Source: Anaerolineales bacterium UBA2181 (GTDB taxonomy: Bacteria > Chloroflexota > Anaerolineae > Promineifilales > UBA4811). From it: DNA of 64,000 nt. Below the pieces are notes generated by a model. The model was given only the letters and a program-made list of their open reading frames with translations. It was not told the DNA's origin and did not search any database. Where the stretch lies: assembly GCA_002328075.1 (NCBI GenBank), contig DCVT01000022.1, positions 1,561-65,560 of the forward strand, in the 5' to 3' direction. Numbering within the stretch: the stretch's first letter is position 1; every line of letters starts with the position of its first letter. The position numbers and the translations under genes were made by a program. Below, piece after piece: positions 1 to 8,229 of this stretch.

Positions 1-706
1 CCTCCTCCACCTGCGGCTGGATCTCCTCCTCTTCCGCGGGCTGCATCTGGACCCTCTCCTCATCGCTTGAGGTTCCCTGATCCTGGTGCGTGCTGGCTGC
101 ATCCGAGCGCACGGAGGAGGATATCTGGTCAGCCTCGCGCTCGCCGGCATCTCCTGGTTCGCTGACAGACATCTCACGACCCGTCAGCCGTGCCGGTTCG
201 TTGCCCTGCTGAACTACGTGGGTGAGTTCGTGTGCCACCAGCTTTTCCCCGGCCGCTGAACCTGGATCGTAAGCGCCGCTACGGAAAAAGATGTCCTGCC
301 CCGTGGTAAAGGCCCGTGCGCCAAAGTCACGGCTCAGTTCGTCCGAGGCCGCGTTGCTGTGAATACGAACGCCGGAGAGGTCGGTATCCAAGGCGTTTTC
401 CATCTTGCTTTGCGTCTTTGTCGGCAACGCTTGCCCGCCGCCCCGTTGCGAATCTACCGCCCGAGCAAGTTCATCCGGAGTCCGCTCTTCCACCGATCGT
501 GCGACAGCTCGTCGCACGAATCGATTCCCGTGCGAGCGCTGCAACTGGGTGATGGCCTTGGCCCGAATGTTGGTTTGCCCCTTGCCGGCGGGTACCTGCA
601 ACACCGTTCCAGCGTCGGCTGCAGGCGCTGCCTCAGTTGCCAGATCGGCCTCCCGGGCCGGTTTGACAATACCCCCATCTTTTGCCTCGAATTGAAGCTC
701 GCTCAT
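1..706 (-). CDS. eCIS-associated DUF4157 (HExxH) protein, 3' end outside window
   Basis: At least 235 residues; the gene runs off the left edge, so the C-terminal half is unseen. The DUF4157 (eCIS core) domain lies at about residues 95-165: LDTDLSGVRIH, then FTTGQDIFF, then VAHELTHVVQQG, which carries the HExxH zinc-peptidase signature. The preceding segment (LQRSHGNRFVRR) is the usual leader-like stretch of these proteins. After the domain the chain turns acidic and low in complexity. The ATG at 706 has a GGGAGG Shine-Dalgarno sequence just upstream. Proteins of this family sit in eCIS loci as cargo or cargo-maturation factors. The AAA+ ATPase upstream in the same orientation supports that setting. 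The toxin or effector part would lie outside the window. The family call is firm, but the role is inferred. Confidence 0.88.
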   Translation of the reverse strand, partial: MSELQFEAKDGGIVKPAREADLATEAAPAADAGTVLQVPAGKGQTNIRAKAITQLQRSHGNRFVRRAVARSVEERTPDELARAVDSQRGGGQALPTKTQSKMENALDTDLSGVRIHSNAASDELSRDFGARAFTTGQDIFFRSGAYDPGSAAGEKLVAHELTHVVQQGNEPARLTGREMSVSEPGDAGEREADQISSSVRSDAASTHQDQGTSSDEERVQMQPAEEEEIQPQVEE

Positions 707-762
707 AGCCAACCTCCCGCACCCGTTGATGATGGTACCTGCCAAACGACAACGCCTATCAT

Positions 763-791
763 AGAGTAATCCTGAATCCGCGGATTGTCAA
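763..791 (-). promoter_or_regulatory. Candidate sigma-70 promoter for the DUF4157 gene
   Basis: On the minus strand TTGACA (791-786) is followed after 17 bp by TACTCT (768-763). The predicted start point is about 50 nt upstream of the ATG at 706. This suggests the DUF4157 gene can be transcribed apart from the ATPase-led genes, whose last member stops at 861. Confidence 0.5.
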
Positions 792-860
792 TAGCCTCCG
801 CGGATCCGCTCCAATTCTCTGACCGTTGCGCCGCCAACTGCCCGAGTGCCCCCACTGCAG

Positions 861-1421
861 TCACCGGCCTGCCTGGAGGTCCGGATTGGGCACCCGGCCC
901 TCAAAGTCTACCCATATCCGCTTGTCCTGACGGCAATCGTACACCCGGCAGGGATATGGACGGTTGGCGTGGATCCGGCAGGTCATGCCATCCGGGTTCC
1001 AGTGGTAACAGTAGCCATTTTCTTGTTGTCGAACCCAATATGGGTTGCCATAGTCCCAGCGGACAATGGACTCGTCCAGGTCCTGCGGGGCCAGGAAAAA
1101 CCGAAAGCTGCAGCAGGCAGCTCGACACAATGGAACCCGTGAAGCACAATCAATGATCACTTGCTCCGGACACTGATATTTGTCCGGGGCTTTGCTGAGC
1201 ATTACCTGTGGGTCGCCCTGGTTTTGCTCCCGATGTGCCTGGACCTGTGGTTCCAGCTCCTCGCGATTGATTATCCCCTTTTCTGTCAGCAGAGTAGCCA
1301 GTGATTGAGCGAGCGCGGCTGCTTCGCGGCTCATATGGCGGTTGATGGATATGAGCAGGTGGCCGAAACGGAGCCCGCTCTCTAGGTCTGCCAGACTTGC
1401 CGGTTCGTTGCGATGGTCCAT
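861..1421 (-). CDS. YkgJ-type cysteine-cluster protein in the eCIS locus
   Basis: 186 residues. A cysteine-rich half at about residues 84-163 has Cys at 84, 92, 99, 103, 104, 138, 148, 158 and 163, including CRAACC, MTCRIH and PYPCRVYDC. This is the pattern of the YkgJ/Fli-B-like putative zinc- or iron-chelating family. The N-terminal 80 residues are helical and polar with no recognised domain. There is no signal peptide or membrane segment, so it is probably cytoplasmic. The ATG at 1421 follows TAGGAG and lies 8 nt after the stop of the preceding gene, so the two are almost certainly co-transcribed. Proteins of this family are thought to bind metal, and the substrate is unknown. Its presence in an eCIS locus suggests a metal-dependent modification or maturation role, which is inference. 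Confidence 0.75.
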   Translation of the reverse strand: MDHRNEPASLADLESGLRFGHLLISINRHMSREAAALAQSLATLLTEKGIINREELEPQVQAHREQNQGDPQVMLSKAPDKYQCPEQVIIDCASRVPLCRAACCSFRFFLAPQDLDESIVRWDYGNPYWVRQQENGYCYHWNPDGMTCRIHANRPYPCRVYDCRQDKRIWVDFEGRVPNPDLQAGR

Positions 1422-1428
1422 GGTACTC

Positions 1429-2205
1429 CTAGGCAGGTACAAACCGCCAAAAACAGACCCGGGTGCGGCGTTTGCGGTCGGCGGGCTGGGCTTGCCAGAA
1501 ATCGCGCGTTGTCTCCTCGATTTTTGCGTCCAGCCGGCCGGTGACGTCGCGATACCCACCTTCCACTTGGTCCATCCAATAGATGCGTCGCGCGCCCGGG
1601 TTGCGATTGTCCACTGCCAGCAGTGCAGAGTGCTCCGCGTCCATGATCGACAGGCCAAGCAGATGCCAACCCGGAACCGCCTCCACCTGATCGACCAAGT
1701 GGTCCTCCACCTTTTCTGCCAATGTCTCTGGGGATTGCTCACCCAGCGTGATGCGGTGCCGCTCGTCTCTGAATTCAAAAACCGAAGGCTCACGATGCAA
1801 TCGCAGCTTGGCATACTGGCTCACCCTCGCTTTGAGAGCCAGATCGGTTGGCGGTTCCTCCCCCTGTTCGTGGATAGCAGTGTTTTTGAGGAGCGGCACG
1901 AGCGCCGTCTGCATGATCACCCGGCACGCCTTTTCCGTCTCTGACACCGCGTCCGGGTTTTGAATCAGGGTGTGCTGGAGGGTGGCGCTCTCCTGCGCAC
2001 CGCGCAAAGCACGTTGGACTGCGGCGACGGAACGCTGGACGGCTTGGTTGCCGGCGGATTGCTGCAACTGCACCATGGCCTGCAGGGCACCGCGGGGCTG
2101 GGTATCTGCGTGCCCACCCGTTTCCCTTTCGTGCCTTCTCGGCGATGGCGCGCGTTGCAGGGATGGACGTTCCTCCTTGGGAAAACGCATGCGCTCACGA
2201 GCCAC
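1429..2205 (-). CDS. eCIS-type leader protein, putative cargo
   Basis: About 258 residues. The N-terminal 45 residues are basic and disordered. LQQSAGNQAVQR follows, a motif that typically precedes DUF4157 domains and other eCIS cargo. No DUF4157 core or HExxH is present, and the rest (about residues 60-258) is a compact alpha/beta-looking region that I do not recognise. The start is chosen as GTG at 2205, because GGAGG lies about 8 nt upstream. A GTG at 2214 and an ATG at 2190 are alternatives. The gene overlaps the 3' end of the ATPase by 11 nt, which points to translational coupling. It is probably an eCIS cargo or accessory protein recruited by its leader. The function of the C-terminal part is unknown. 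Confidence 0.6.
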   Translation of the reverse strand: MARERMRFPKEERPSLQRAPSPRRHERETGGHADTQPRGALQAMVQLQQSAGNQAVQRSVAAVQRALRGAQESATLQHTLIQNPDAVSETEKACRVIMQTALVPLLKNTAIHEQGEEPPTDLALKARVSQYAKLRLHREPSVFEFRDERHRITLGEQSPETLAEKVEDHLVDQVEAVPGWHLLGLSIMDAEHSALLAVDNRNPGARRIYWMDQVEGGYRDVTGRLDAKIEETTRDFWQAQPADRKRRTRVCFWRFVPA

Positions 2206-4417
2206 GTTGGTCACCTCCGTTAATCAAATGGTAATAGGGTCCGAAATCGATCTCTCTGACCAATCGACCCATCTTTTGCAGCTCGCGCCGGGCGGCGCAG
2301 ACCAGGTGCCTCATCTCGATCGGCGCGTTCTGCTCGGCCGCCAGGAATGCGGCGCCCAGAACGATGTTGCGAATATTCCCTCCAGTAATTCGGAATCTCT
2401 CGGCCATGAAGGGCAGGTCGAGATCGTCTCCGCGAGGCGCGGCGTCCGGAAAATGCACCTCCCAGATGCGAAGTCGGTAATCAGCCTCTGGCACGGGAAA
2501 ATCGACGGCCGCATGCAACCGCCGGACAAAGGCCTCGTCGATATTGCTGCGCAGGTTCGTCGCCAAAATCACCACGCCGTCATACTCTTCCATCTTTTGC
2601 AGCAGGTAGGAGATCTCGATGTTGGCGTATCGGTCATGCGAGTCGCGGACCTCCGACCGTTTTCCAAAGATGGCGTCAGCCTCGTCGAAAAAGAGGATGG
2701 CAAAGCTGGTCTTTGCCTCACTAAAGATCCTGTCCAGGTTCTTTTCGGTCTCGCCGATGTACTTGCTCACCACCCCGGAGAGGTCAATCTTGTAAAGATC
2801 CAGACCCAACTCCCGCGCCAGAATGTCGGCCGCCATCGTTTTGCCGGTGCCGGATTCCCCTGCAAACAAGACATTCAGACCCAGACCAGACGCCAGTTTC
2901 TTTTCGAACCCCCACTGGCCATACACAACGTGCCGATTCTTGATCGTGTTCGATATCTCGTGCAGGATTTCTAGAGAATCGGGCACCAGAACCAAATCGC
3001 TCCAGGAGAACCGGGGCGTGATCTTTCGCGCCATGATGCTCAGGATGGGTGTCGATTGCGAACGGGCAGCAGCGTAAAGCTCTTCCAGGGACGGCGCGTC
3101 CGAAGGTTCTCTCCACGCGGCCAGACCCCGGGCGGCCATGACTGCGTCGCGTATCTGCCCGGGCGTAAAGGCAAATTTGTTGGCCAACGGCTCCAGGTCC
3201 TGTACGGAAAAGGCGTTGGTTGATCCCACAATGGCACCGGCGCTGCGCTGCCAGAGTTCAGTACGCGTGGCGTAATCCGGCGCTGCCAGGCGCAGACGGA
3301 CGAACAGCCGATTTCCGAGTTGTCCGCGTGGTTCCCAGTCGCTGTCGCCGGAAAACAGGATCAAGCCTGAATGCTTCTTCGCGGCCGCTAACAGCGCCTG
3401 GCGCAAGCTCACATCGTCTCGGTCGTCGCCCAGGCAGGAATCAAAACTGCGAAGCAACAACACCGCATCTTGGAGCATGGCCTCCCGAAAGATCAGAGGA
3501 ACCAAATTGTCAGGCTGCATGCGCAGTCGGTCAATGTCCACGGTGAGCAGCCGGTGACCCAACGCCTGGCTGATTGCCTCGGCAACAGCCTGTCGGCCGG
3601 CACCGTAGGCGCCCTGGAGGTAGAGGACCTCGTTTCGACCGTCTCCCGCGGGCGTATCGGCCGTCGACTGCCAGCGATTCAGAATCCGGCCAAGTCGCGT
3701 GGCCGAATCCTCGGGAAGAGTCAACGAGTCCAACGTCGTGGTCGGTGAGTGGCACCGCGCAAACGGCAGAAACTTTTCGTCCAGTTCATCCAGTCCGAGC
3801 ATAAAGTCCAGGATGCGTCTCTGCAGGTGCACAAATCGGCCGAGGAGGGGAGTGTACCCCTGACCCGGTTCCGGGGTCAGCTCCAACAGACCATGGCGCA
3901 AAAGTGGGCCGCTGGGAGAAAAGATGGTGCGCGCTGCGATTCGGTCCGTGAGGTGCGGACACAACACGTTCAGCACCAGGTCTACGCGTGGCTGTTTCTT
4001 GGTGACATCATCCTGCGCATAAGCGTACAACCGTTCGTAGCGCAGGTCCAATTCCACCGCCAGGCAGATAAGCAGGGCATCGACATCGAGCGGAGACAAA
4101 CCAAAAAGCGCAATCAACCTCGGCAACCGCAACGGTATGCCAGCCTGTTCGGTGGCAACAACCCGCCGCCCGATCAAGCGGCGGGCCATTTCTGACGGGT
4201 CTGTCACCTGATCATCGGCCGCTTCAACGGACGTCGCCGGCTTGAGCAAGGGGCTGTGGAGCAGGTCATCTATCTCCTGCTCGGAGATAAAGAGACCCTG
4301 GTACTCGTCCGATTGCCAGCCAGCGCGGACCCGTGAGACGTACTGGCGGATCAGGTCGTCTACCCGCTGCAGTTCTGCCAACAAGTGGTGGATATGATCG
4401 CGAAAGGGCTCGCTCAT
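2195..4417 (-). CDS. eCIS AAA+ ATPase (Afp15/Pvc15-like)
   Basis: 740 residues from ATG 4417, the likely start because the next upstream frame extends without a better ribosome site and the chain begins with the typical N-terminal helical domain. Two ATPase modules are visible. The first, at about residues 250-400, is degenerate, with a P-loop-like GAYGAGRQ lacking the lysine. The second is a canonical classic-clade AAA+ domain at about 505-690, with Walker A GESGTGKT, Walker B ILFFDEADAIFG, a sensor-1 ILATN and a VRR arginine-finger region. This architecture and the neighbouring DUF4157 and leader proteins match the ATPase found at the end of eCIS loci, proposed to act in particle assembly or cargo loading. 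It heads the visible part of the cluster. Baseplate, sheath and tube genes are not in the window. Confidence 0.85.
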   Translation of the reverse strand: MSEPFRDHIHHLLAELQRVDDLIRQYVSRVRAGWQSDEYQGLFISEQEIDDLLHSPLLKPATSVEAADDQVTDPSEMARRLIGRRVVATEQAGIPLRLPRLIALFGLSPLDVDALLICLAVELDLRYERLYAYAQDDVTKKQPRVDLVLNVLCPHLTDRIAARTIFSPSGPLLRHGLLELTPEPGQGYTPLLGRFVHLQRRILDFMLGLDELDEKFLPFARCHSPTTTLDSLTLPEDSATRLGRILNRWQSTADTPAGDGRNEVLYLQGAYGAGRQAVAEAISQALGHRLLTVDIDRLRMQPDNLVPLIFREAMLQDAVLLLRSFDSCLGDDRDDVSLRQALLAAAKKHSGLILFSGDSDWEPRGQLGNRLFVRLRLAAPDYATRTELWQRSAGAIVGSTNAFSVQDLEPLANKFAFTPGQIRDAVMAARGLAAWREPSDAPSLEELYAAARSQSTPILSIMARKITPRFSWSDLVLVPDSLEILHEISNTIKNRHVVYGQWGFEKKLASGLGLNVLFAGESGTGKTMAADILARELGLDLYKIDLSGVVSKYIGETEKNLDRIFSEAKTSFAILFFDEADAIFGKRSEVRDSHDRYANIEISYLLQKMEEYDGVVILATNLRSNIDEAFVRRLHAAVDFPVPEADYRLRIWEVHFPDAAPRGDDLDLPFMAERFRITGGNIRNIVLGAAFLAAEQNAPIEMRHLVCAARRELQKMGRLVREIDFGPYYHLINGGDQRGS

Positions 4418-4822
4418 TCGTGTCCTGATTCCTCCAGACGCTTGGCGTTGCCCACCTCTCGGCGACGTTGGCGCTGTTTTCAATCCCACTATACTCCTAA
4501 ACCGTCAGCCTGTCCACACATATTCGCAGAAAAAACGCTGCGGACGTTGGATGGCGGTCTTGCAGCGGTGAATCCGGCGGTGAGACGGGCCAGGTGGGGC
4601 CGGCGTAGTCTGGAACCGGGCGGACGACGAGATGCCACATGCAGGCCAGTCGGGCGCCGCTCCCGGAACGGCGCAGCAACCCAGCATTTCACGTCGGGCG
4701 GGCCGGAGGCTTGCGGTCGGATCACCTTGCATTATAATGTGGTCAGTGACGAGCGCATCGCCGTCCGTCTCATTGGCTTGCACCTTTGAGACGGCCATGC
4801 CAATGCGTGTCCTCTATGGACA
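4418..4822. other. Divergent intergenic region, eCIS ATPase / yigZ
   Basis: About 400 bp without a convincing gene. It contains the yigZ promoter near its right end. On the minus strand a TATAGT hexamer (4497-4492) could be a -10 element for the ATPase gene, but I see no good -35 partner. Confidence 0.5.
4711..4738 (+). promoter_or_regulatory. Candidate sigma-70 promoter for yigZ
   Basis: TTGCGG (4711-4716), a 16-bp spacer and a perfect TATAAT (4733-4738). The predicted transcript starts near 4745, about 78 nt before the yigZ start. Confidence 0.6.
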
Positions 4823-5473
4823 ATGATGTGCATTTATCCGGTCCCCGCACTTGAGGTTCGCTGCGAGACGCGAGTGGCTAACTCGCGGTTCATTGCCACC
4901 GTAATTCCGGCGTTTTCGGTTCAGGATGCGCGGGATTTCGTCGGCCGGATCCGGCGAGAGTTCGCAGATGCGGCTCACAACGTTCCCGCCCATCTGATTG
5001 GCCACGGTGCGAGTGTGACTGCCCACTGCAACGACGATGGCGAGCCATCTGGCACCGCCGGCCGGCCGGTCCTGGCGGTGCTGCAGGGCAGCGGGCTGGG
5101 CGACGTGGCAGTGGTGGTGACCCGCTATTTCGGCGGCACCAAGCTGGGCACCGGTGGCCTGGTGCGAGCCTACGGAGATGCAGTCAGGGCCGCCCTGGAG
5201 ATCCTTCCTCGCGCCAACCGTGTTCCCACTCATACGGTGATGATGGCAGCACCCTATCCGTTGTACGAGCGCATCCGATTGGCCATCGGCGACCACGGCG
5301 GTGAACTGCTGGACGTGACCTTTACGGCCGATGTCACCTTCGCCGCTCGACTCGAATCCACTCGATTTCCGGGTTTTGAGCGGGCGTTGGCCGAGTTGAC
5401 GGGCGGCACGGTTCAGGCAACAGTGGTCCAGACTGAGCTAGCCATCGTCATGTTGCCTGCGATTCGGGACTAA
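4823..5473 (+). CDS. yigZ: YigZ/IMPACT family protein
   Basis: 216 residues, the usual length of the family. The N-terminal UPF0029/IMPACT domain (about 15-130) shows SRFIATV near its start, then DDGEPSGTAGRPVL and VVVTRYFGGTKLGTGGL, which are the family signatures. The C-terminal ferredoxin-like DUF1949 domain follows (about 140-205). Relatives include yeast YIH1 and E. coli YigZ, linked to translation control or ribosome-associated functions, with no established reaction in bacteria. The start is the first of two consecutive ATGs at 4823 and 4826, and the ribosome site is weak. It is a single-gene unit behind its own promoter. It faces the tupA gene, with a structured region between them. 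Confidence 0.9.
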   Translation: MMCIYPVPALEVRCETRVANSRFIATVIPAFSVQDARDFVGRIRREFADAAHNVPAHLIGHGASVTAHCNDDGEPSGTAGRPVLAVLQGSGLGDVAVVVTRYFGGTKLGTGGLVRAYGDAVRAALEILPRANRVPTHTVMMAAPYPLYERIRLAIGDHGGELLDVTFTADVTFAARLESTRFPGFERALAELTGGTVQATVVQTELAIVMLPAIRD

Positions 5474-5496
5474 CCGGGCAGGCACCTCGCCTGGCG

Positions 5497-5610
5497 ACGC
5501 GACCGCATTCGGGAGGATGCGCCGGCGACCCAGCGAGGGGGGCGCCCGTGCGTCGATGGGTGCACCCCCCCCCACTCTACCCGCCTGAGCGCTGGGTTGG
5601 GCGGTCGCGT
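5497..5610. terminator. Nested inverted repeats between convergent genes
   Basis: Three concentric arms are visible. The outer 10-bp pair is ACGCGACCGC (5497-5506) with GCGGTCGCGT (5601-5610). The middle 8-bp pair is ACCCAGCG (5528-5535) with CGCTGGGT (5590-5597). The inner G-rich arm starts at about 5537 and pairs imperfectly with GGGTGCACCCCC at about 5558. The structure lies between the stops of yigZ (plus) and tupA (minus). It could serve as a bidirectional terminator or a structured RNA. There is no clear U-tract. Confidence 0.4.
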
Positions 5611-5676
5611 GCCACACCCGGGGCCTTTGAGGCGCCGGGTGGCTGAGATCGAGAGCTAGGGCGCGAGGGCTAGATC

Positions 5677-6615
5677 CTAAGGCTGGTGCGCTTGTCTCCA
5701 GGCTGCTGAATCCGGAACGAAGAGCGGTGCCCCGAATTCCTCAACACCAAACCGGGATATGAGTTCCTGGGTCGGCAGCGAAACCAACCAGTCCACAAAC
5801 GCGTTGGCCAATTCGACCTGGATATGGGCTCCCTTGTCCGGGTTCACCAGGACCACACCGTACGGGTTGAACAGCACGGGGTCTCCCTCCACCAATACGT
5901 GCAGGTCGATTCCCTCCAACGTGCGGGCCAGATACGTGGCGCGGTCGCTGAGGGTATAAGACTCTTGTTCATCGGCCATGGTAAGGATCGCGCCCATCCC
6001 CTGTCCGGCCGAGATGTACCAATCGCCCGCGGGTTCGATGCCGGCCGCCTTCCAGATCGCCTTCTCCTTGGAGTGGGTCCCCGATTCATCTCCCCGAGAG
6101 ACAAAGGGAGCTTGGGCCTGGGCGATCATCGCCAGGGCGTCGGCTGCGCTGGCATTGCCCTGAATGCCGGCCGGGTCGTTAGCCGGGCCAAGGATCACAA
6201 AGTCGTTGTACATCACGTCTTCCCGCCGGATGCCGTGGCCGTCGGCCATGAACTGGTCTTCTGACGCGCGGGCGTGAACCAACAGCACATCGGCGTTGCC
6301 GTCCTTGCCCATCTGAATGGCCTGCCCGGTTCCGACTGCGATGACATCGACGTCCACACCAAGCTGGGCCTCAAAATCCGGCAAGATGACATCCAGCAGC
6401 CCTGAGTCCTGCGTGCTGGTGGTCGTGGACAGAATCAGCCGTTTGCCTACCTCGATGACGGGTGCCTGGGTAGGTGCTGGAGGAGGTTCGGTGGGTTGGA
6501 CAGGCGGCTGGGTGGGTGGGATCGGCGCCTGCGTCGGTTCTGCCGGCCCACAACCCACGGCCAGATTGGCCAACAGGAGCAAGGCGAACAACAGCGTGGT
6601 GATCTTATGGCACAT
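5677..6615 (-). CDS. tupA: Tungstate ABC transporter substrate-binding lipoprotein TupA
   Basis: 312 residues. It starts with a lipoprotein signal peptide ending in LAVGCG (lipobox), then a Pro/Thr/Gln-rich linker, then a type II periplasmic-binding fold. LILSTTTSTQDSGLL at the start of the mature domain and the later SRGDESGTHSKE segment are the oxyanion-binding signatures of TupA/WtpA-like proteins. It should capture tungstate outside the membrane and deliver it to TupB. ATG 6615 is chosen because AAGGAG lies 6 nt upstream. An ATG at 6630 sits inside that ribosome-binding site and would put charged residues before the signal peptide. It is the last gene of tupBCA, 25 nt after tupC. Confidence 0.9.
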   Translation of the reverse strand: MCHKITTLLFALLLLANLAVGCGPAEPTQAPIPPTQPPVQPTEPPPAPTQAPVIEVGKRLILSTTTSTQDSGLLDVILPDFEAQLGVDVDVIAVGTGQAIQMGKDGNADVLLVHARASEDQFMADGHGIRREDVMYNDFVILGPANDPAGIQGNASAADALAMIAQAQAPFVSRGDESGTHSKEKAIWKAAGIEPAGDWYISAGQGMGAILTMADEQESYTLSDRATYLARTLEGIDLHVLVEGDPVLFNPYGVVLVNPDKGAHIQVELANAFVDWLVSLPTQELISRFGVEEFGAPLFVPDSAAWRQAHQP

Positions 6616-6640
6616 GATTGACTCCTTCATTCAGATGACA

Positions 6641-7384
6641 TTAATACACCATCTCGCCGCGGACAAACGCCGAGGTGCGAGGATCCCGCGGCGTGTTGAA
6701 AAACGACTCATTATCGCCGATTTCGACAATCCTTCCTTCCAACAAGAGGGCCACACGGTCAGCCAGACGGCGAGCCTGGAACACATTGTGTGTCACCAAT
6801 ACCGTTGTTGTTCCCGATTCGCGGTTCATCCGCACCACGTTTTCCTCGATCAGCCCGACGTTGTACGGGTCCAGGTTGGCGGTCGGCTCATCCAACAACA
6901 GCACAGCGGGGCGCAAAACCATTGCTCGCGCCAAAGCTACCCGCTGAGCCTCACCGCCGGACAGAGTCCGTGCCCGTTGACCTCGCTGCGCCGCGAGACC
7001 CACGTTCTGGAGCACCTGCTGGGCCATCTCGGAGTCATCGCGTTTGCCGCGCAGCGCCAGGCCGTACGTCACGTTGGCCCACACGCTCCGATTCAGCAAT
7101 ACCGGCCGTTGAAAGACCGTCGTGACCCTCCGCCGCGCTGCCAACGGCATATCCCCCTGAGTATCGAAAATCGCATCCCCGAATCGTATGGTTCCTTTCG
7201 TGGGAGGCTCCAGGAAGTTGAGCAACCGCAACAAGGTGGACTTGCCCGCTCCACTGGGGCCCACCAGCGCCAGAATCTCGCCTCGGCCGATGTCCAACTG
7301 GTCGACTTGCAGCACCTGCCGGCCGTTGTACGCCTTGGTGACCTGGCGCAAGCTGTAAATGGCATTGGAGCCGGCGTCAGGCAT
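6641..7384 (-). CDS. tupC: Tungstate ABC transporter ATP-binding protein TupC
   Basis: 247 residues with all ABC motifs in order: Walker A GPSGAGKST near residue 40, a Q-loop (VFQRPVL), signature LSGGEAQR, Walker B VLLLDEPTANLD and the switch histidine in LVTHN. It energises import through TupB. The gene begins directly after the TupB stop codon (TAG then ATG with no gap), with GAGGAG overlapping the end of tupB, so it is translationally coupled. Other oxyanion importers have similar ATPases. The tungstate assignment rests on the TupA and TupB neighbours. Confidence 0.9.
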   Translation of the reverse strand: MPDAGSNAIYSLRQVTKAYNGRQVLQVDQLDIGRGEILALVGPSGAGKSTLLRLLNFLEPPTKGTIRFGDAIFDTQGDMPLAARRRVTTVFQRPVLLNRSVWANVTYGLALRGKRDDSEMAQQVLQNVGLAAQRGQRARTLSGGEAQRVALARAMVLRPAVLLLDEPTANLDPYNVGLIEENVVRMNRESGTTTVLVTHNVFQARRLADRVALLLEGRIVEIGDNESFFNTPRDPRTSAFVRGEMVY

Positions 7385-8098
7385 CTACTCCTCCAGAGCC
7401 CGTCCCTGCAAGCGGAGCACGGCCAGGTTGGTGAGGAAGGTGATCGCCAGCAGAATGATGCCCAGGGCGATGGCCACGTCAAAGGCGCCCTTGCGCGTTT
7501 CCAGTACGATGGCCGTGGTCAGCACACGGGTGCGACCCTCGATATTGCCGCCCACCAGCATGACCGCGCCGACCTCGGAGATGATGCTGCCAAACCCGGC
7601 AATGATGGATACGATGACACCCACCCGCGATTCGGACAGGATTGCCAGCGTGGTCTGCAGCGGCGTGGCGCCCAGCGACCGGATCTGTAGACGGAGCTGG
7701 GGATCGACGCCCATCACGGCGGCCATGGTAAAGCCCGCTACCAGTGGAAAGGAGATGATGGTCTGGGCAATCACCATGGCGCCGGGGGTAAAGAGCGCAG
7801 GCACAAAGGGGAGGTTCAGCCCGGCCAGCGGTCCACTTCGCGAGAGCATGAGGTACACAAACAGGCCCACCACCACCGGGGGAAAACCCATGCCCGTGTA
7901 CAGCAACGCGATGACCAATCGGCGGCCGGCGAAACGACTGAGGCCCATCAAGGCGCCGAGTGGGATGCCGACCAACGTGCTGATCAAGAGCGCAGTGCCC
8001 GAAACCAGCAGCGAGAGCACAACAATCTCGGTAACGACCGGATCGGCGTCAACGATGAGTTGGACGGCTTGAATGATGCCCTGGATAATCTTGTCCAT
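7385..8098 (-). CDS. tupB: Tungstate ABC transporter permease TupB
   Basis: 237 residues, a CysT/ModB-type inner-membrane permease with about six hydrophobic segments. The cytoplasmic coupling loop (about residues 135-175, around LRLQIRSLGATPLQTTL) carries the EAA-like motif. The sequence GFGSIISEVGAVMLVGGNIEG is typical of TupB/WtpB proteins. It is the first gene of the transporter set. The ATG at 8098 has no strong ribosome site, and I could not find a clear promoter in the 131 bp before it, so readthrough from the regulator gene upstream is possible. Confidence 0.9.
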   Translation of the reverse strand: MDKIIQGIIQAVQLIVDADPVVTEIVVLSLLVSGTALLISTLVGIPLGALMGLSRFAGRRLVIALLYTGMGFPPVVVGLFVYLMLSRSGPLAGLNLPFVPALFTPGAMVIAQTIISFPLVAGFTMAAVMGVDPQLRLQIRSLGATPLQTTLAILSESRVGVIVSIIAGFGSIISEVGAVMLVGGNIEGRTRVLTTAIVLETRKGAFDVAIALGIILLAITFLTNLAVLRLQGRALEE

Positions 8099-8229
8099 AT
8101 ACTGATTCGGGCACTAGTTACCGACTTGCATCCGGCAGACTCATCGGCTGTTTAGCAGAGTCAGTCAGAAGACGTATTCGCGCCGATGATGGGCTGGCAG
8201 CCATCCGATGCTGGGCGCGTTGAACGGCG

